Assembly: GCA_039817885.1 (NCBI GenBank) | Contig: JBCBUY010000008.1 | Location: 1-64,000 of the forward strand | Direction: 5' to 3' | Length of the DNA: 64,000 nucleotides | Source of the DNA: CALLCD01 sp039817885 | GTDB lineage: Bacteria > Pseudomonadota > Alphaproteobacteria > Caulobacterales > Hyphomonadaceae | Shown: piece after piece, positions 1-6,808 of the stretch | Layout of the letters: every line of letters starts with the position of its first letter | How positions within the stretch are numbered: position 1 is the first letter of the stretch | Notes under the pieces: generated by a model | What the model was told of the DNA's origin: nothing | Database searches by the model: none | Seen by the model: only the letters and a program-made list of their open reading frames with translations | Program-made: the position numbers and the translations under genes

Positions 1-15
1 ATTGGAGACCTGAAC

Positions 16-84
16 ACAGCCCTGAGCGCGACCCATCGCGAAGGCGCAGCCGAAGCGGGGGTCAAACAAAACAGCCCTGAGCGC
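16..84. repeat. 14-bp direct repeat pair (ACAGCCCTGAGCGC)
   Basis: The identical 14-base word ACAGCCCTGAGCGC occurs at 16-29 and 71-84, 55 bases apart, in the non-coding stretch 3' of gmk. Copies elsewhere in the genome cannot be assessed from this window. It could be part of a dispersed intergenic repeat. Confidence 0.6.
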
Positions 85-97
85 TTTCGAACGCCCG

Positions 98-170
98 GAA
101 ATCGATCCGGTGGATCGATTTCAGTGAGAAAGGCTCCGGCAGGGGCTTCCATGGAATGCGCGAGCATTCC
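98..170. repeat. Two perfect inverted repeats (hairpins)
   Basis: At 98-122 an 11-base arm GAAATCGATCC and its exact complement flank the loop GGT. At 153-170 the arms GGAATGC and GCATTCC flank GCGA. Neither is followed by a T-run on either strand, so they are not typical intrinsic terminators. They may belong to a dispersed palindromic element. Confidence 0.6.
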
Positions 171-239
171 GGGAACAATTAAAGACTCGCCTGCCTCATG
201 TGAGCGCCAAAGGCGCGATACGGAGGCAAACAAAACGCC

Positions 240-890
240 TCACCCCTCTCCCAAGAGCATCCGCACATGATCTTCAAGCCCGTGCTGGCGGAGACGTTTG
301 GTGCGTTCGACCAGCAAGATGCGGCGGAGGCGCTGATAGGCCTCGTCCAGATCATCATTGATGATGCAATAGTCGTAACGTCGCCAATGTCGGATCTCGG
401 CCTTTGCGTCTTGCATCCGACGGGCAACAAGTTCCGGCGTGGAGCCCTCCCGGGCCGACAATCGCTCCTCGAGCGCCTCGATACTTGGCGGCAGCACGAA
501 CACCGAGACACAATCATTCGGCATCTGGTCATGCAGCGCATCGGCCCCCTGCCAGTCGACATCGAAGAGAACATCGAGCCCGGCCTCAAGCTTTTGCACC
601 GTATCCGCCCGCGGCGTCCCATAATAATGGTCGAAGACTTTCGCCCATTCGAGGAACCCTCGATCACCAATCATGGATTGGAACGCTGGTGTCGAGCGGA
701 AGTGATAATCGACGCCATCGGTTTCATTCGGCCGCGGCGCTCGCGTCGTGACTGAAACGGACAGGGCGACGTCAGCAAATTCCTTCATGAGCATACGCGA
801 CAGCGTCGTCTTTCCGGCCCCGGATGGACTTGAGATGACGAGCATCAGTCCGCGCCGGATGTCCTCGCCTGTCTGCGTCTCACTCGACAT
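240..890 (-). CDS. gmk: Guanylate kinase
   Basis: Cytoplasmic enzyme that phosphorylates GMP to GDP with ATP. The 216-residue protein has the P-loop SSPSGAGKTT at about residues 20-29 and the guanylate-kinase GMP-binding segment with TRAPRPNE and YHF near residues 49-64. Length is normal for the family. It is the last gene of a minus-strand run mltG-yicC-gmk; its ATG lies inside the 3' end of yicC (11-base overlap), which implies translational coupling. The yicC-gmk pairing is common in alphaproteobacteria. Confidence 0.97.
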   Translation of the reverse strand: MSSETQTGEDIRRGLMLVISSPSGAGKTTLSRMLMKEFADVALSVSVTTRAPRPNETDGVDYHFRSTPAFQSMIGDRGFLEWAKVFDHYYGTPRADTVQKLEAGLDVLFDVDWQGADALHDQMPNDCVSVFVLPPSIEALEERLSAREGSTPELVARRMQDAKAEIRHWRRYDYCIINDDLDEAYQRLRRILLVERTKRLRQHGLEDHVRMLLGEG

Positions 891-1755
891 TCGCCGCTTG
901 CTCCTTGAACTGATCGATCACTGCTTTGAGGCCAAGGCCCGCATTCGTCAAATCGAGGCTCGCAGACTTCGAGCAAAGCGTGTTCGCCTCGCGGTTCATT
1001 TCCTGGGCCAAAAAGTCGAGTTTGCGGCCAATCGGACTGCCGGCAACAAGATGTGCCCGACCTGTATCAATGTGCGCAGAAAGGCGGTCGAGTTCTTCGC
1101 GGATATCGGCTTTCGCCGCACTCAGCGCTGCTTCGGCCGCCAGACGCTCAGCATCGATATTTTCCTCAGCATCCAGCTCTTTCAAGCGCGCCATAAGTCG
1201 ATCCTTCAAGAGTTTTGGCTGCTCGCCGGCAAGATCCGAGGCCTCGCCGTGGAGCTTCGTCATTTGATCGAGAAGGTCGGTCAGCATGGTATGAAGGGCC
1301 TCACCCTCCGCTTTGCGGGCCACAACAAGTTCATCAAGCGCCGTTGTGAGGCTATCGCTCAGCTGGTCGATGATTTGGTCATCCTGCCCGATGGCGCGGA
1401 GGGTTTCACCTGCCGAACCACCCGATTCCTGGACGGCGCGCGAGGCCATCAATGTCGCCAGGGCTGGGCCATCCGGCGCTGCTCCGGTTCGGGCTTCATA
1501 GGCAGCCGCCATTGTATTCAGCGCTACTTCATTGAGGCCCGTGTCCGATGCGGCGGCAAGATCAAGGCGCAAAGCGACCTGGAGATTGCCCCGATTTATC
1601 CTCGCCGACGCGCCTGACTTTATAATGCGTTCAAGACTGTCGAGGCCGTTCGGAATGTTAACACGCACATCCAATCCACGCCCATTCACGGATTTGGTTT
1701 CCCAGACCCATGAGCCCCAGTCCGCTTCGCCGGCGGAGCGCCCGAAGCCTGTCAT
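880..1755 (-). CDS. yicC: YicC family protein (stress-induced, ribonuclease-associated)
   Basis: A 291-residue protein starting MTGFGRSAGEADW, the hallmark N-terminus of YicC/YloC proteins. The C-terminal part carries the DUF1732-type segment ending near FKEQAANVE. The frame stays open further upstream into mltG, but the ATG at 1755 is chosen because the family begins at MTGFGR and because this leaves mltG intact, ending 22 bases earlier. YicC proteins are linked to RNA turnover in E. coli and B. subtilis; the exact role here is inferred from the family. It overlaps gmk. Confidence 0.93.
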   Translation of the reverse strand: MTGFGRSAGEADWGSWVWETKSVNGRGLDVRVNIPNGLDSLERIIKSGASARINRGNLQVALRLDLAAASDTGLNEVALNTMAAAYEARTGAAPDGPALATLMASRAVQESGGSAGETLRAIGQDDQIIDQLSDSLTTALDELVVARKAEGEALHTMLTDLLDQMTKLHGEASDLAGEQPKLLKDRLMARLKELDAEENIDAERLAAEAALSAAKADIREELDRLSAHIDTGRAHLVAGSPIGRKLDFLAQEMNREANTLCSKSASLDLTNAGLGLKAVIDQFKEQAANVE

Positions 1756-1777
1756 ACCTGAAAGTCGATTGGTCAAA

Positions 1778-2803
1778 TCAGTTTGCCCGTTCTGCCGCGA
1801 TGCGTTCTCGCTCGATTCGGCGGTAGGCGGCGACATTGCGATTGTGCTCGGCGAGGGTTTTCGCAAAGGCGTGCCCGCCCGTGCCATCGGCAACAAAGAA
1901 GACATATTCTGTATCTGCAGGCTGGAGAACGGCGGCGATCGCGTCCCTTCCGGGATTACAGATCGGTGTCTTCGGCAGCCCGTCGATCTGATATGTGTTC
2001 CAGTCGGTGACCCTATCAATCTCGGAGCGGTAGAGCGTGCGACGCTGGCCAGCCCGGTTGTAAAGCGGTTCGCCACGGGACACCCCGTAGATGATGGTCG
2101 GGTCGCTTTCGAGGCGCATGCCGCGCTTCAACCTGCCAACAAAGACACCGGCCACCTGGTCACGCTCGTCTGGCTGTCCGGTTTCCTTCTCGACAACGGA
2201 GGCAAGAATGATCGCGTCTTCTTTCGTGTCGAACGGTAGGTCTGCCTGGCGACCGGGCCAGAGCTCATCAAGAATGCCGGTCTGGGCCTCCTTCATGATG
2301 GCGATCAGTTCTGTTCGAGTCATGCCCCGACCAAACAGATATGTGTCTGGCAGAAGCGAGCCCTCAGGCGGCGGAGTTGATGGAAGGTCACCGGTCAGGA
2401 TCTCATTTGCCTCAATCAATCGGAGAATCTGCGCAACTGTAAGCCCTTCTGGAATCGTAATTCGATGGAGCACCGCTGCGCCCGAAATCAGGAGTGCCTT
2501 GATGTCAGCCAGGCTCGCCTCGGCAGGAATTTCGTACTCTCCGGCCTTTGCACTCGCGCTTTCGCCATCAACGCGGAACGCAACTCGCAAAAGTCTGGCA
2601 TCGGTAATCAGGCCGGCAGATTCGAGATTGCGGGCGATGGTGCTGAGGCCCTCACCCGGAGCGACGACAAAGGTTTGCGCTGACATTGCAGGGCCCGGTT
2701 TGGCGATTTCACTTTGGAACCAAAACCAACCGGCAATCGCCGCTGCGACCGCCAGGACACCGACAAGACAGACTATGGAAAGAAGGGCTCTAACGAGCGC
2801 CAT
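1778..2803 (-). CDS. mltG: Endolytic murein transglycosylase MltG
   Basis: Inner-membrane lytic transglycosylase that cuts nascent glycan strands and so sets chain length. The 341-residue protein has one N-terminal membrane helix (about 6-28), a LysM-like region with VVAPGEGLSTIARNL, and a C-terminal YceG domain with the catalytic segment VVEKETGQ followed by RLESDPTIIYG. Length is typical. It heads the minus-strand run with yicC and gmk. Its start ATG lies about 90 bases from the next gene upstream, so the promoter is probably in that gap. Confidence 0.95.
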   Translation of the reverse strand: MALVRALLSIVCLVGVLAVAAAIAGWFWFQSEIAKPGPAMSAQTFVVAPGEGLSTIARNLESAGLITDARLLRVAFRVDGESASAKAGEYEIPAEASLADIKALLISGAAVLHRITIPEGLTVAQILRLIEANEILTGDLPSTPPPEGSLLPDTYLFGRGMTRTELIAIMKEAQTGILDELWPGRQADLPFDTKEDAIILASVVEKETGQPDERDQVAGVFVGRLKRGMRLESDPTIIYGVSRGEPLYNRAGQRRTLYRSEIDRVTDWNTYQIDGLPKTPICNPGRDAIAAVLQPADTEYVFFVADGTGGHAFAKTLAEHNRNVAAYRRIERERIAAERAN

Positions 2804-2892
2804 GACAGTGTTTCTCCGCCCTAATGCCCGCTAGTCTAATGAGTTCGCGTGGAGAAAGAAGCCCCTTCTTGCGGCTGCTATGCGCGTTGGAT

Positions 2893-3234
2893 TTAGCGGG
2901 CGCGACTCGGGCCGAGAAGAATACGGTTCATATTGGCTCCAGGCTGAACGCTCAAGCCGAGGAGATATGTGGTCAGAACCGGGATTCCACCGAACAGAAA
3001 CAGCGGCGAAACGGCCAACGCCCACGGTTTGAAATCATTTCGCCACATCATCCATGCCGTCGCCAGAGTGAGAAACCCAAAGAAGTCCAGATTAAACTGT
3101 CCCTGCCAATTCATGGCGGCGATATCGGTGAAGAAGGTCTCGAAGCCATCAAATCCCCGATCGAGGAGGAGCATACCGGTATAGATGAGAAGGGTTGCGA
3201 GAAGTACGGCGAGAAGGATCCGGAAAGCGGTCAT
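2893..3234 (-). CDS. Small three-helix membrane protein (DUF2834-like)
   Basis: 113 residues with helices near 5-24, 47-65 and 70-95 and a central soluble loop with FTDIAAMNWQGQFNLD, a layout that resembles DUF2834 proteins. No enzymatic motif is present. Its ATG overlaps the stop of the membrane-protein gene at 3231-3662 by 4 bases (ATGA), so the two are probably translated together and share the operators near 3677-3720. Function is unknown; family assignment is tentative. Confidence 0.75.
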   Translation of the reverse strand: MTAFRILLAVLLATLLIYTGMLLLDRGFDGFETFFTDIAAMNWQGQFNLDFFGFLTLATAWMMWRNDFKPWALAVSPLFLFGGIPVLTTYLLGLSVQPGANMNRILLGPSRAR

Positions 3235-3662
3235 GATTTAGGCTCCTGATTGACAAAAAACGAAATTAGACAAGCGGCACCGACGCCCCAGAGAATGGTG
3301 CCCCCTGCTCCGGCGACCATGGGCAGGCTGCCACCGTAAATTTGCGGCAACCAGGCCAAGGCAAGCCCGTCGCAAAGAGATGCCGTCGCAATGAGGACCG
3401 ATGTTGCAAGAACCAGCTGATTTCGGGCAATCCCCGCCAATGGCATGAGCGCGAACAGAAGCGCAGGTGTCGCTAGAACAATGACGGCATACATGATGAG
3501 ACGCGCTGAACCATTATATGCTCCGACCCCGCCGAGCCATGCGAGCAGAACGCCAACGGCGTACCAGGTGACAATGCCGACAATGGCAAGCCTGATGATC
3601 TGGTTTCGGCTCAGCGGCGCATGACGGGGCGATGGCGATGTTGTGTGAGTTTGGTCAGCCAT
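3231..3662 (-). CDS. Hypothetical multi-pass membrane protein, target of the adjacent TetR
   Basis: 143 residues with four predicted helices (roughly 22-45, 51-72, 80-100, 108-130) after a polar N-terminus MADQTHTTS. The frame is open to 3701, but that would place the start within the operator palindromes. The ATG at 3662 has GGAT about 8 bases upstream and is preferred; the ATG at 3674 is the alternative. It is followed by the DUF2834-like gene with a 4-base overlap and lies divergent from a TetR gene. No known family was recognised. Confidence 0.7.
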   Translation of the reverse strand: MADQTHTTSPSPRHAPLSRNQIIRLAIVGIVTWYAVGVLLAWLGGVGAYNGSARLIMYAVIVLATPALLFALMPLAGIARNQLVLATSVLIATASLCDGLALAWLPQIYGGSLPMVAGAGGTILWGVGAACLISFFVNQEPKS

Positions 3663-3676
3663 GGCGATATCCATTT

Positions 3677-3692
3677 TGTAGCACTTGCTACA
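3677..3692. promoter_or_regulatory. Operator palindrome, copy 1 (TGTAGCA-CT-TGCTACA)
   Basis: A perfect dyad TGTAGCA/TGCTACA with a 2-base centre sits in the 65-base gap between the TetR gene and the divergent membrane-protein gene. A second copy starts exactly 28 bases further on. TetR-family proteins typically bind such dyads next to their own gene, so this is the likely binding site; that is inference. Confidence 0.75.
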
Positions 3693-3704
3693 TGTATACA
3701 TATG

Positions 3705-3720
3705 TGTAGCAGGCGCTACA
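3705..3720. promoter_or_regulatory. Operator palindrome, copy 2 (TGTAGC-AGGC-GCTACA)
   Basis: Second copy of the dyad, with six-base arms TGTAGC/GCTACA, ending 7 bases before the TetR start codon. Start-to-start spacing of 28 bases from copy 1 is close to three helical turns, which would allow two dimers on adjacent faces. Binding here would block both divergent transcripts. Confidence 0.72.
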
Positions 3721-3727
3721 AGAGGGC

Positions 3728-4279
3728 ATGGCCAAAAAAGATGTTCAGCGGGGTAAAGCCCTTGAAAAGATCCAGGCGCATCTGCTGGAAACGGGACTTG
3801 CAGAAACCGGCGTTCGGCAATTGGCCGCCGCCGCCAATATCAGCGACCGGATGCTGCTCTACTATTTTGAAGACAAGACGGACGTCTTGGCTGCAGCCCT
3901 ATCGAGCATCTCTGCCAAGGTGGTGATGACCTTGAGCATGGCTGTTCCGAGCGACGCAAAAATGTCCCCAGCTGAGCTGATCACAACCGCCGCAGCGCTT
4001 ACGCGTGGGGACGCCATGGGCCCGGAAATGCGTTTGTTTGTCGAGTGTGTGGCGGCCGCGGCCCGCGGAGAAGCCCCCTATGAAGCGATCGCGAAGCAAA
4101 TCATGGAGGGGTTTCTGATCTGGGTCGATGCGCATCTCGATATCGAAGATGAAGGAGAGCGAAGGGCTACGGCTGCAATGCTGCTCGCGCTTATTGACGG
4201 CATCGCCCTGCTGGAAATCTGCACCGACGAGGCGCGAGGGGATCTTGCGGTAAGGGGCGCTACGACCTGGTTAGACTAA
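3728..4279 (+). CDS. TetR family transcriptional regulator
   Basis: 183 residues. The N-terminal helix-turn-helix spans about residues 10-55 (GVRQLAAAANISDRMLLYYFEDK), the typical TetR pattern with the LYYFEDK recognition-helix end. The C-terminal ligand domain is unassigned. The gene is divergent from two small membrane proteins, and two matching palindromes fill the gap between them. It therefore probably represses itself and the membrane pair. The inducer is not evident. Confidence 0.9.
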   Translation: MAKKDVQRGKALEKIQAHLLETGLAETGVRQLAAAANISDRMLLYYFEDKTDVLAAALSSISAKVVMTLSMAVPSDAKMSPAELITTAAALTRGDAMGPEMRLFVECVAAAARGEAPYEAIAKQIMEGFLIWVDAHLDIEDEGERRATAAMLLALIDGIALLEICTDEARGDLAVRGATTWLD

Positions 4280-4285
4280 ATCGAA

Positions 4286-4894
4286 CTAGACGTCGGTCAG
4301 CCCAGCGGCTTTCAGCGTCTTCCAGGCCCGGATTACACGGGCCAGCTTGTCCTCCGACGATCTGTCGCCGGCATTGGAATCCGGGTGGAACCGGCGCACA
4401 TATTCGGCGTAGCGGGCGCGAATATCTGCGGTTGTTGCATTTTCGTCGAGATCCAGCTCGTTCAAGGCGCGAACTTCGAGGCGTGTTCGGCCACGTTTGC
4501 GCTGGCGTTCAGCGCTTCCTACGCCATCTTCGAAGACTTCTCGGCCCCGCCAATGCTTCGGATCGTGCATCTTGGCCGCTTTTTTACCCATCGGGCCGGA
4601 GCCAAACTTCCAGGTTTGCTTATGGCCATGGCGGGCTGCGTCGTTGAAATCCTTGATTTCGTCTTCGGTCATACCGTCGAAAAAATTCCAACGTTTATTG
4701 TATTCTGCCGCATGGCGTTGGCAGAAATAGTAGAAGCCACCGCCATGTTTTGGTGATTTATGATCGCCGGCGAGATCGCAGCCTTTGTATTCACAGGTGC
4801 GCGTTTCCTGTGCACGCGCACGGGAGGTATCCTCCGTCGGCGGCTTAACCCGGATGTCCTTAAACTTGACGCGATAATCAAAGGCTTCACTCAT
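4286..4894 (-). CDS. J-domain protein with N-terminal Cys motif
   Basis: 202 residues from the start MSEAFDYRVKF. A conserved N-terminal region contains CEYKGCDLAG and FCQRH (Cys34, Cys39, Cys58, His61), possibly a metal site. The C-terminal J domain (about 143-202) carries the HPD tripeptide at 170-172 in RRFHPDSNAGD, needed to stimulate Hsp70 ATPase. This protein is usually encoded beside bolA in alphaproteobacteria. Upstream open frame is ignored because family members begin at MSxxFDYR. Its start codon overlaps that of the divergent bolA-family gene. Confidence 0.9.
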   Translation of the reverse strand: MSEAFDYRVKFKDIRVKPPTEDTSRARAQETRTCEYKGCDLAGDHKSPKHGGGFYYFCQRHAAEYNKRWNFFDGMTEDEIKDFNDAARHGHKQTWKFGSGPMGKKAAKMHDPKHWRGREVFEDGVGSAERQRKRGRTRLEVRALNELDLDENATTADIRARYAEYVRRFHPDSNAGDRSSEDKLARVIRAWKTLKAAGLTDV

Positions 4895-5198
4895 GGGCGC
4901 AGAACATGGTCCGAAACAATTAACGAGACAAGAATTGACACGCAGAGAAACACGAATCCGTGATCTTTTGACCAAAGCTTTTGCACCAGATTTGCTTGAA
5001 GTGATCGATGATAGCGCACGCCATGCCGGTCATGCAGGTGCGCGCCCGGAAGGCGAGACGCATTTCAATGTGCGAATCATCGCCGCAGCCTTTGAAGGCA
5101 TGAGCCGCGTTGAAAAACAACGTGCCGTAAACACTGCACTTTCCGAGGAATTTGAAACTGGCCTCCATGCGCTATCGATCAAGGCCGACGCGCCGTGA
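4893..5198 (+). CDS. BolA family protein
   Basis: 101 residues with the BolA signature VIDDSARHAGHAGAR (about 37-51), THFNVRI, and SRVEKQRAVNTAL. BolA proteins act with monothiol glutaredoxins in Fe-S and iron handling, or as regulators. The ATG at 4893 shares bases with the divergent J-domain ATG (CATG); AAAGG lies upstream. The N-terminus is about 10 residues longer than usual, so a TTG at 4935 is a possible alternative start. The J-domain/bolA divergent pair is a conserved alphaproteobacterial arrangement. Confidence 0.9.
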   Translation: MGAEHGPKQLTRQELTRRETRIRDLLTKAFAPDLLEVIDDSARHAGHAGARPEGETHFNVRIIAAAFEGMSRVEKQRAVNTALSEEFETGLHALSIKADAP

Positions 5199-5246
5199 TC
5201 GTATGGCCGACGGATGGTCTGAAGGCGCGCGCAGGCTCTCAGTTTG

Positions 5247-5272
5247 ACACCCACTTTTGACGCGGTGGGTGT
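5247..5272. terminator. Weak dyad between convergent genes
   Basis: ACACCCAC and GTGGGTGT form an 8-base stem with a 10-base loop, followed by TTG only. It sits between the convergent bolA-family and GNAT genes. It could act as a weak bidirectional terminator, but the T-run is poor. Confidence 0.35.
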
Positions 5273-5317
5273 TTGAGGGGATCGCACGGGACAGAGACGT
5301 TTGGGGCTGGCTGGGCG

Positions 5318-5788
5318 CTATAGGCACTTTTCCATAAAGAACCTGGGTAACCAAACACCAGACACGTCGACGGTTTCTGGCTTGACGATATTGAACCCGA
5401 AATGCCCAAAGGCCTGAAATGCATGCAGGCTTGCATGGGTCGATAGCCGCCGGACACTGTTCGCCCGAGCCTGGAATTCGACGGCTTCATAGAGCGTCCG
5501 AAAGACACCCTGCCCCTGCCATTGGGGCGAGATGTACGCAAAATCTATGTAACCTGTTCCGTCCAGGGTCATGAGCCCCACTCTTGAGCTTTCAATCTCT
5601 GCGACCCAAACGGCCGCATTCCCAAAACGATCTGCCATTGCATCCGCGCTTCGCGGTGCTGGCGACCAAGCCCGTCGCTGTTCGTGTGTATAACGCACTG
5701 CGCCGTCATGAATGGCCGCATGGACAAGTTCGCCGAGCGACTCGAAGTCCATCGAGTTTCCTCTACGGATATTGATTTCCTCAGCCAT
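5318..5788 (-). CDS. GNAT family N-acetyltransferase
   Basis: 156 residues. The acetyl-CoA-binding motif A is seen as YISPQWQGQGVFRTLY (about residues 88-103), after the beta-strand GYIDFAY; the C-terminal part has SLHAFQAFGHFGF, typical of motif B. The substrate is unknown. The ATG at 5788 is preferred over the one three codons upstream. It is divergent from the CoA-ester lyase gene, leaving only 56 bases for both promoters. Confidence 0.88.
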   Translation of the reverse strand: MAEEINIRRGNSMDFESLGELVHAAIHDGAVRYTHEQRRAWSPAPRSADAMADRFGNAAVWVAEIESSRVGLMTLDGTGYIDFAYISPQWQGQGVFRTLYEAVEFQARANSVRRLSTHASLHAFQAFGHFGFNIVKPETVDVSGVWLPRFFMEKCL

Positions 5789-5844
5789 TGCGTGCACCCC
5801 TCACCGCGTTTTTGAACCGCGCTTTAAGCCGAGGACCCCCTCAT

Positions 5845-6735
5845 ATGACAAGCCCCGACGCCGCCCGCCCCCGACGCTCCTGCCTTTACATGCCCGCCGA
5901 CAAGCCGCGCGTCTTGGAGAAGGGAAAGAGCCTTCCTGCCGACGCCATCATCTTCGATCTTGAAGACGCTGTAGCTCCCGAGGCGAAAGATGCGGCCCGA
6001 ACCGGTGCCTTTGAAGCCGTGAGCGAAGGCGACTATGGCGCTCGAGAGAAGATCATCAGAATAAATGGCCTCGACACCGAATGGGGTCTCGACGATCTCA
6101 AAGCAGCCGTTGCGGCCAATCCGGACGGTATACTCGCACCGAAAGTGATCGGCGGCGAAGATATCGATCGCCTCAACGATGCTTTGAGTCGCGCCGGTGC
6201 CCCAGACACCCTCGCGCTTTGGGTCATGATCGAAATGCCGAAAGCGATCTTGAATATCCAAGACATTGCCGAAGCGGTTGGTCGGACGCGGCTGACGGGT
6301 TTTGTTATGGGCACGAATGATCTGGCCAAAGAGTATCGTGCTGTTGCGACGGCGGACCGGCTGGCATTTCAAACGGCTTTTGGTCTGACGCTGGCTGCCG
6401 CGCGGGCCTATGACCTCCTCGCGATTGACGGCGTTTATAACGACATTCAGAACACCGATGGCTTGAGAGCCGAATGCGAACAGGGCCGTTGTCTTGGTTT
6501 TGATGGCAAGACGCTGATCCACCCTGCGCAGATCGATATCACCAATGACGTCTTCTCTCCCGCCGATGACGATGTGTCCCAAGCACGAGATGTGATTGCG
6601 GCGTTCGCCGAGCCGGAGAATGCTGGCAAAGGTGTCATCAAAGTGAACGGCAAGATGACAGAGCTTCTGCATTTGGAAGAAGCGCGGCGCATTGTTAGTG
6701 TTGCCGACGCGATTAAATCCATGACAAGGGCGTGA
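5845..6735 (+). CDS. HpcH/HpaI (CitE-like) CoA-ester lyase or malyl-CoA thioesterase
   Basis: 296 residues of the CitE/Mcl TIM-barrel family. Seen: CLYMPADKPRVLEK, IIFDLEDAVAP (Mg/acid site), MIEMPKAILN, VMGTNDLAKEY, and ECEQGRCLGFDGKTLIHPAQ. The last block and VMGTNDLAKE closely resemble (3S)-malyl-CoA thioesterase (Mcl2) of the ethylmalonyl-CoA pathway, but other CitE-like proteins share them. The mesaconyl-CoA hydratase gene 2.6 kb downstream supports that reading. The ATG at 5845 is chosen because the conserved part starts just after it. Confidence 0.88.
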   Translation: MTSPDAARPRRSCLYMPADKPRVLEKGKSLPADAIIFDLEDAVAPEAKDAARTGAFEAVSEGDYGAREKIIRINGLDTEWGLDDLKAAVAANPDGILAPKVIGGEDIDRLNDALSRAGAPDTLALWVMIEMPKAILNIQDIAEAVGRTRLTGFVMGTNDLAKEYRAVATADRLAFQTAFGLTLAAARAYDLLAIDGVYNDIQNTDGLRAECEQGRCLGFDGKTLIHPAQIDITNDVFSPADDDVSQARDVIAAFAEPENAGKGVIKVNGKMTELLHLEEARRIVSVADAIKSMTRA

Positions 6736-6808
6736 TTTTGCGGCCGTCCCCGTTGCCCGTCAGTACGGACGCCCTATAGCTCTTTCTAGAGAGAGTTGGA
6801 GGGCGTCC

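Larger units (their letters stand above)
1..239. other. Non-coding region downstream of gmk, rich in hairpins
   Basis: No convincing gene is seen. The segment lies 3' of the minus-strand gmk gene and is made of short direct repeats and near-perfect hairpins, listed separately. The word CAAACAAAAC also recurs near 64-73 and 228-237. It looks like a decayed or repeated intergenic element. Open frames across it have no recognisable domain and lack good start sites. The window edge prevents seeing the next gene. Confidence 0.5.

Noticed and set aside
748..1617. Long plus-strand frame opposite yicC
   Set aside because: It is antisense to a gene with a clear YicC signature, has no recognisable motif, and reads as a shadow of the codon bias on the other strand.
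5824..6672. Minus-strand frame opposite the CitE-like lyase
   Set aside because: The opposite strand encodes conserved family motifs; the antisense protein shows none.
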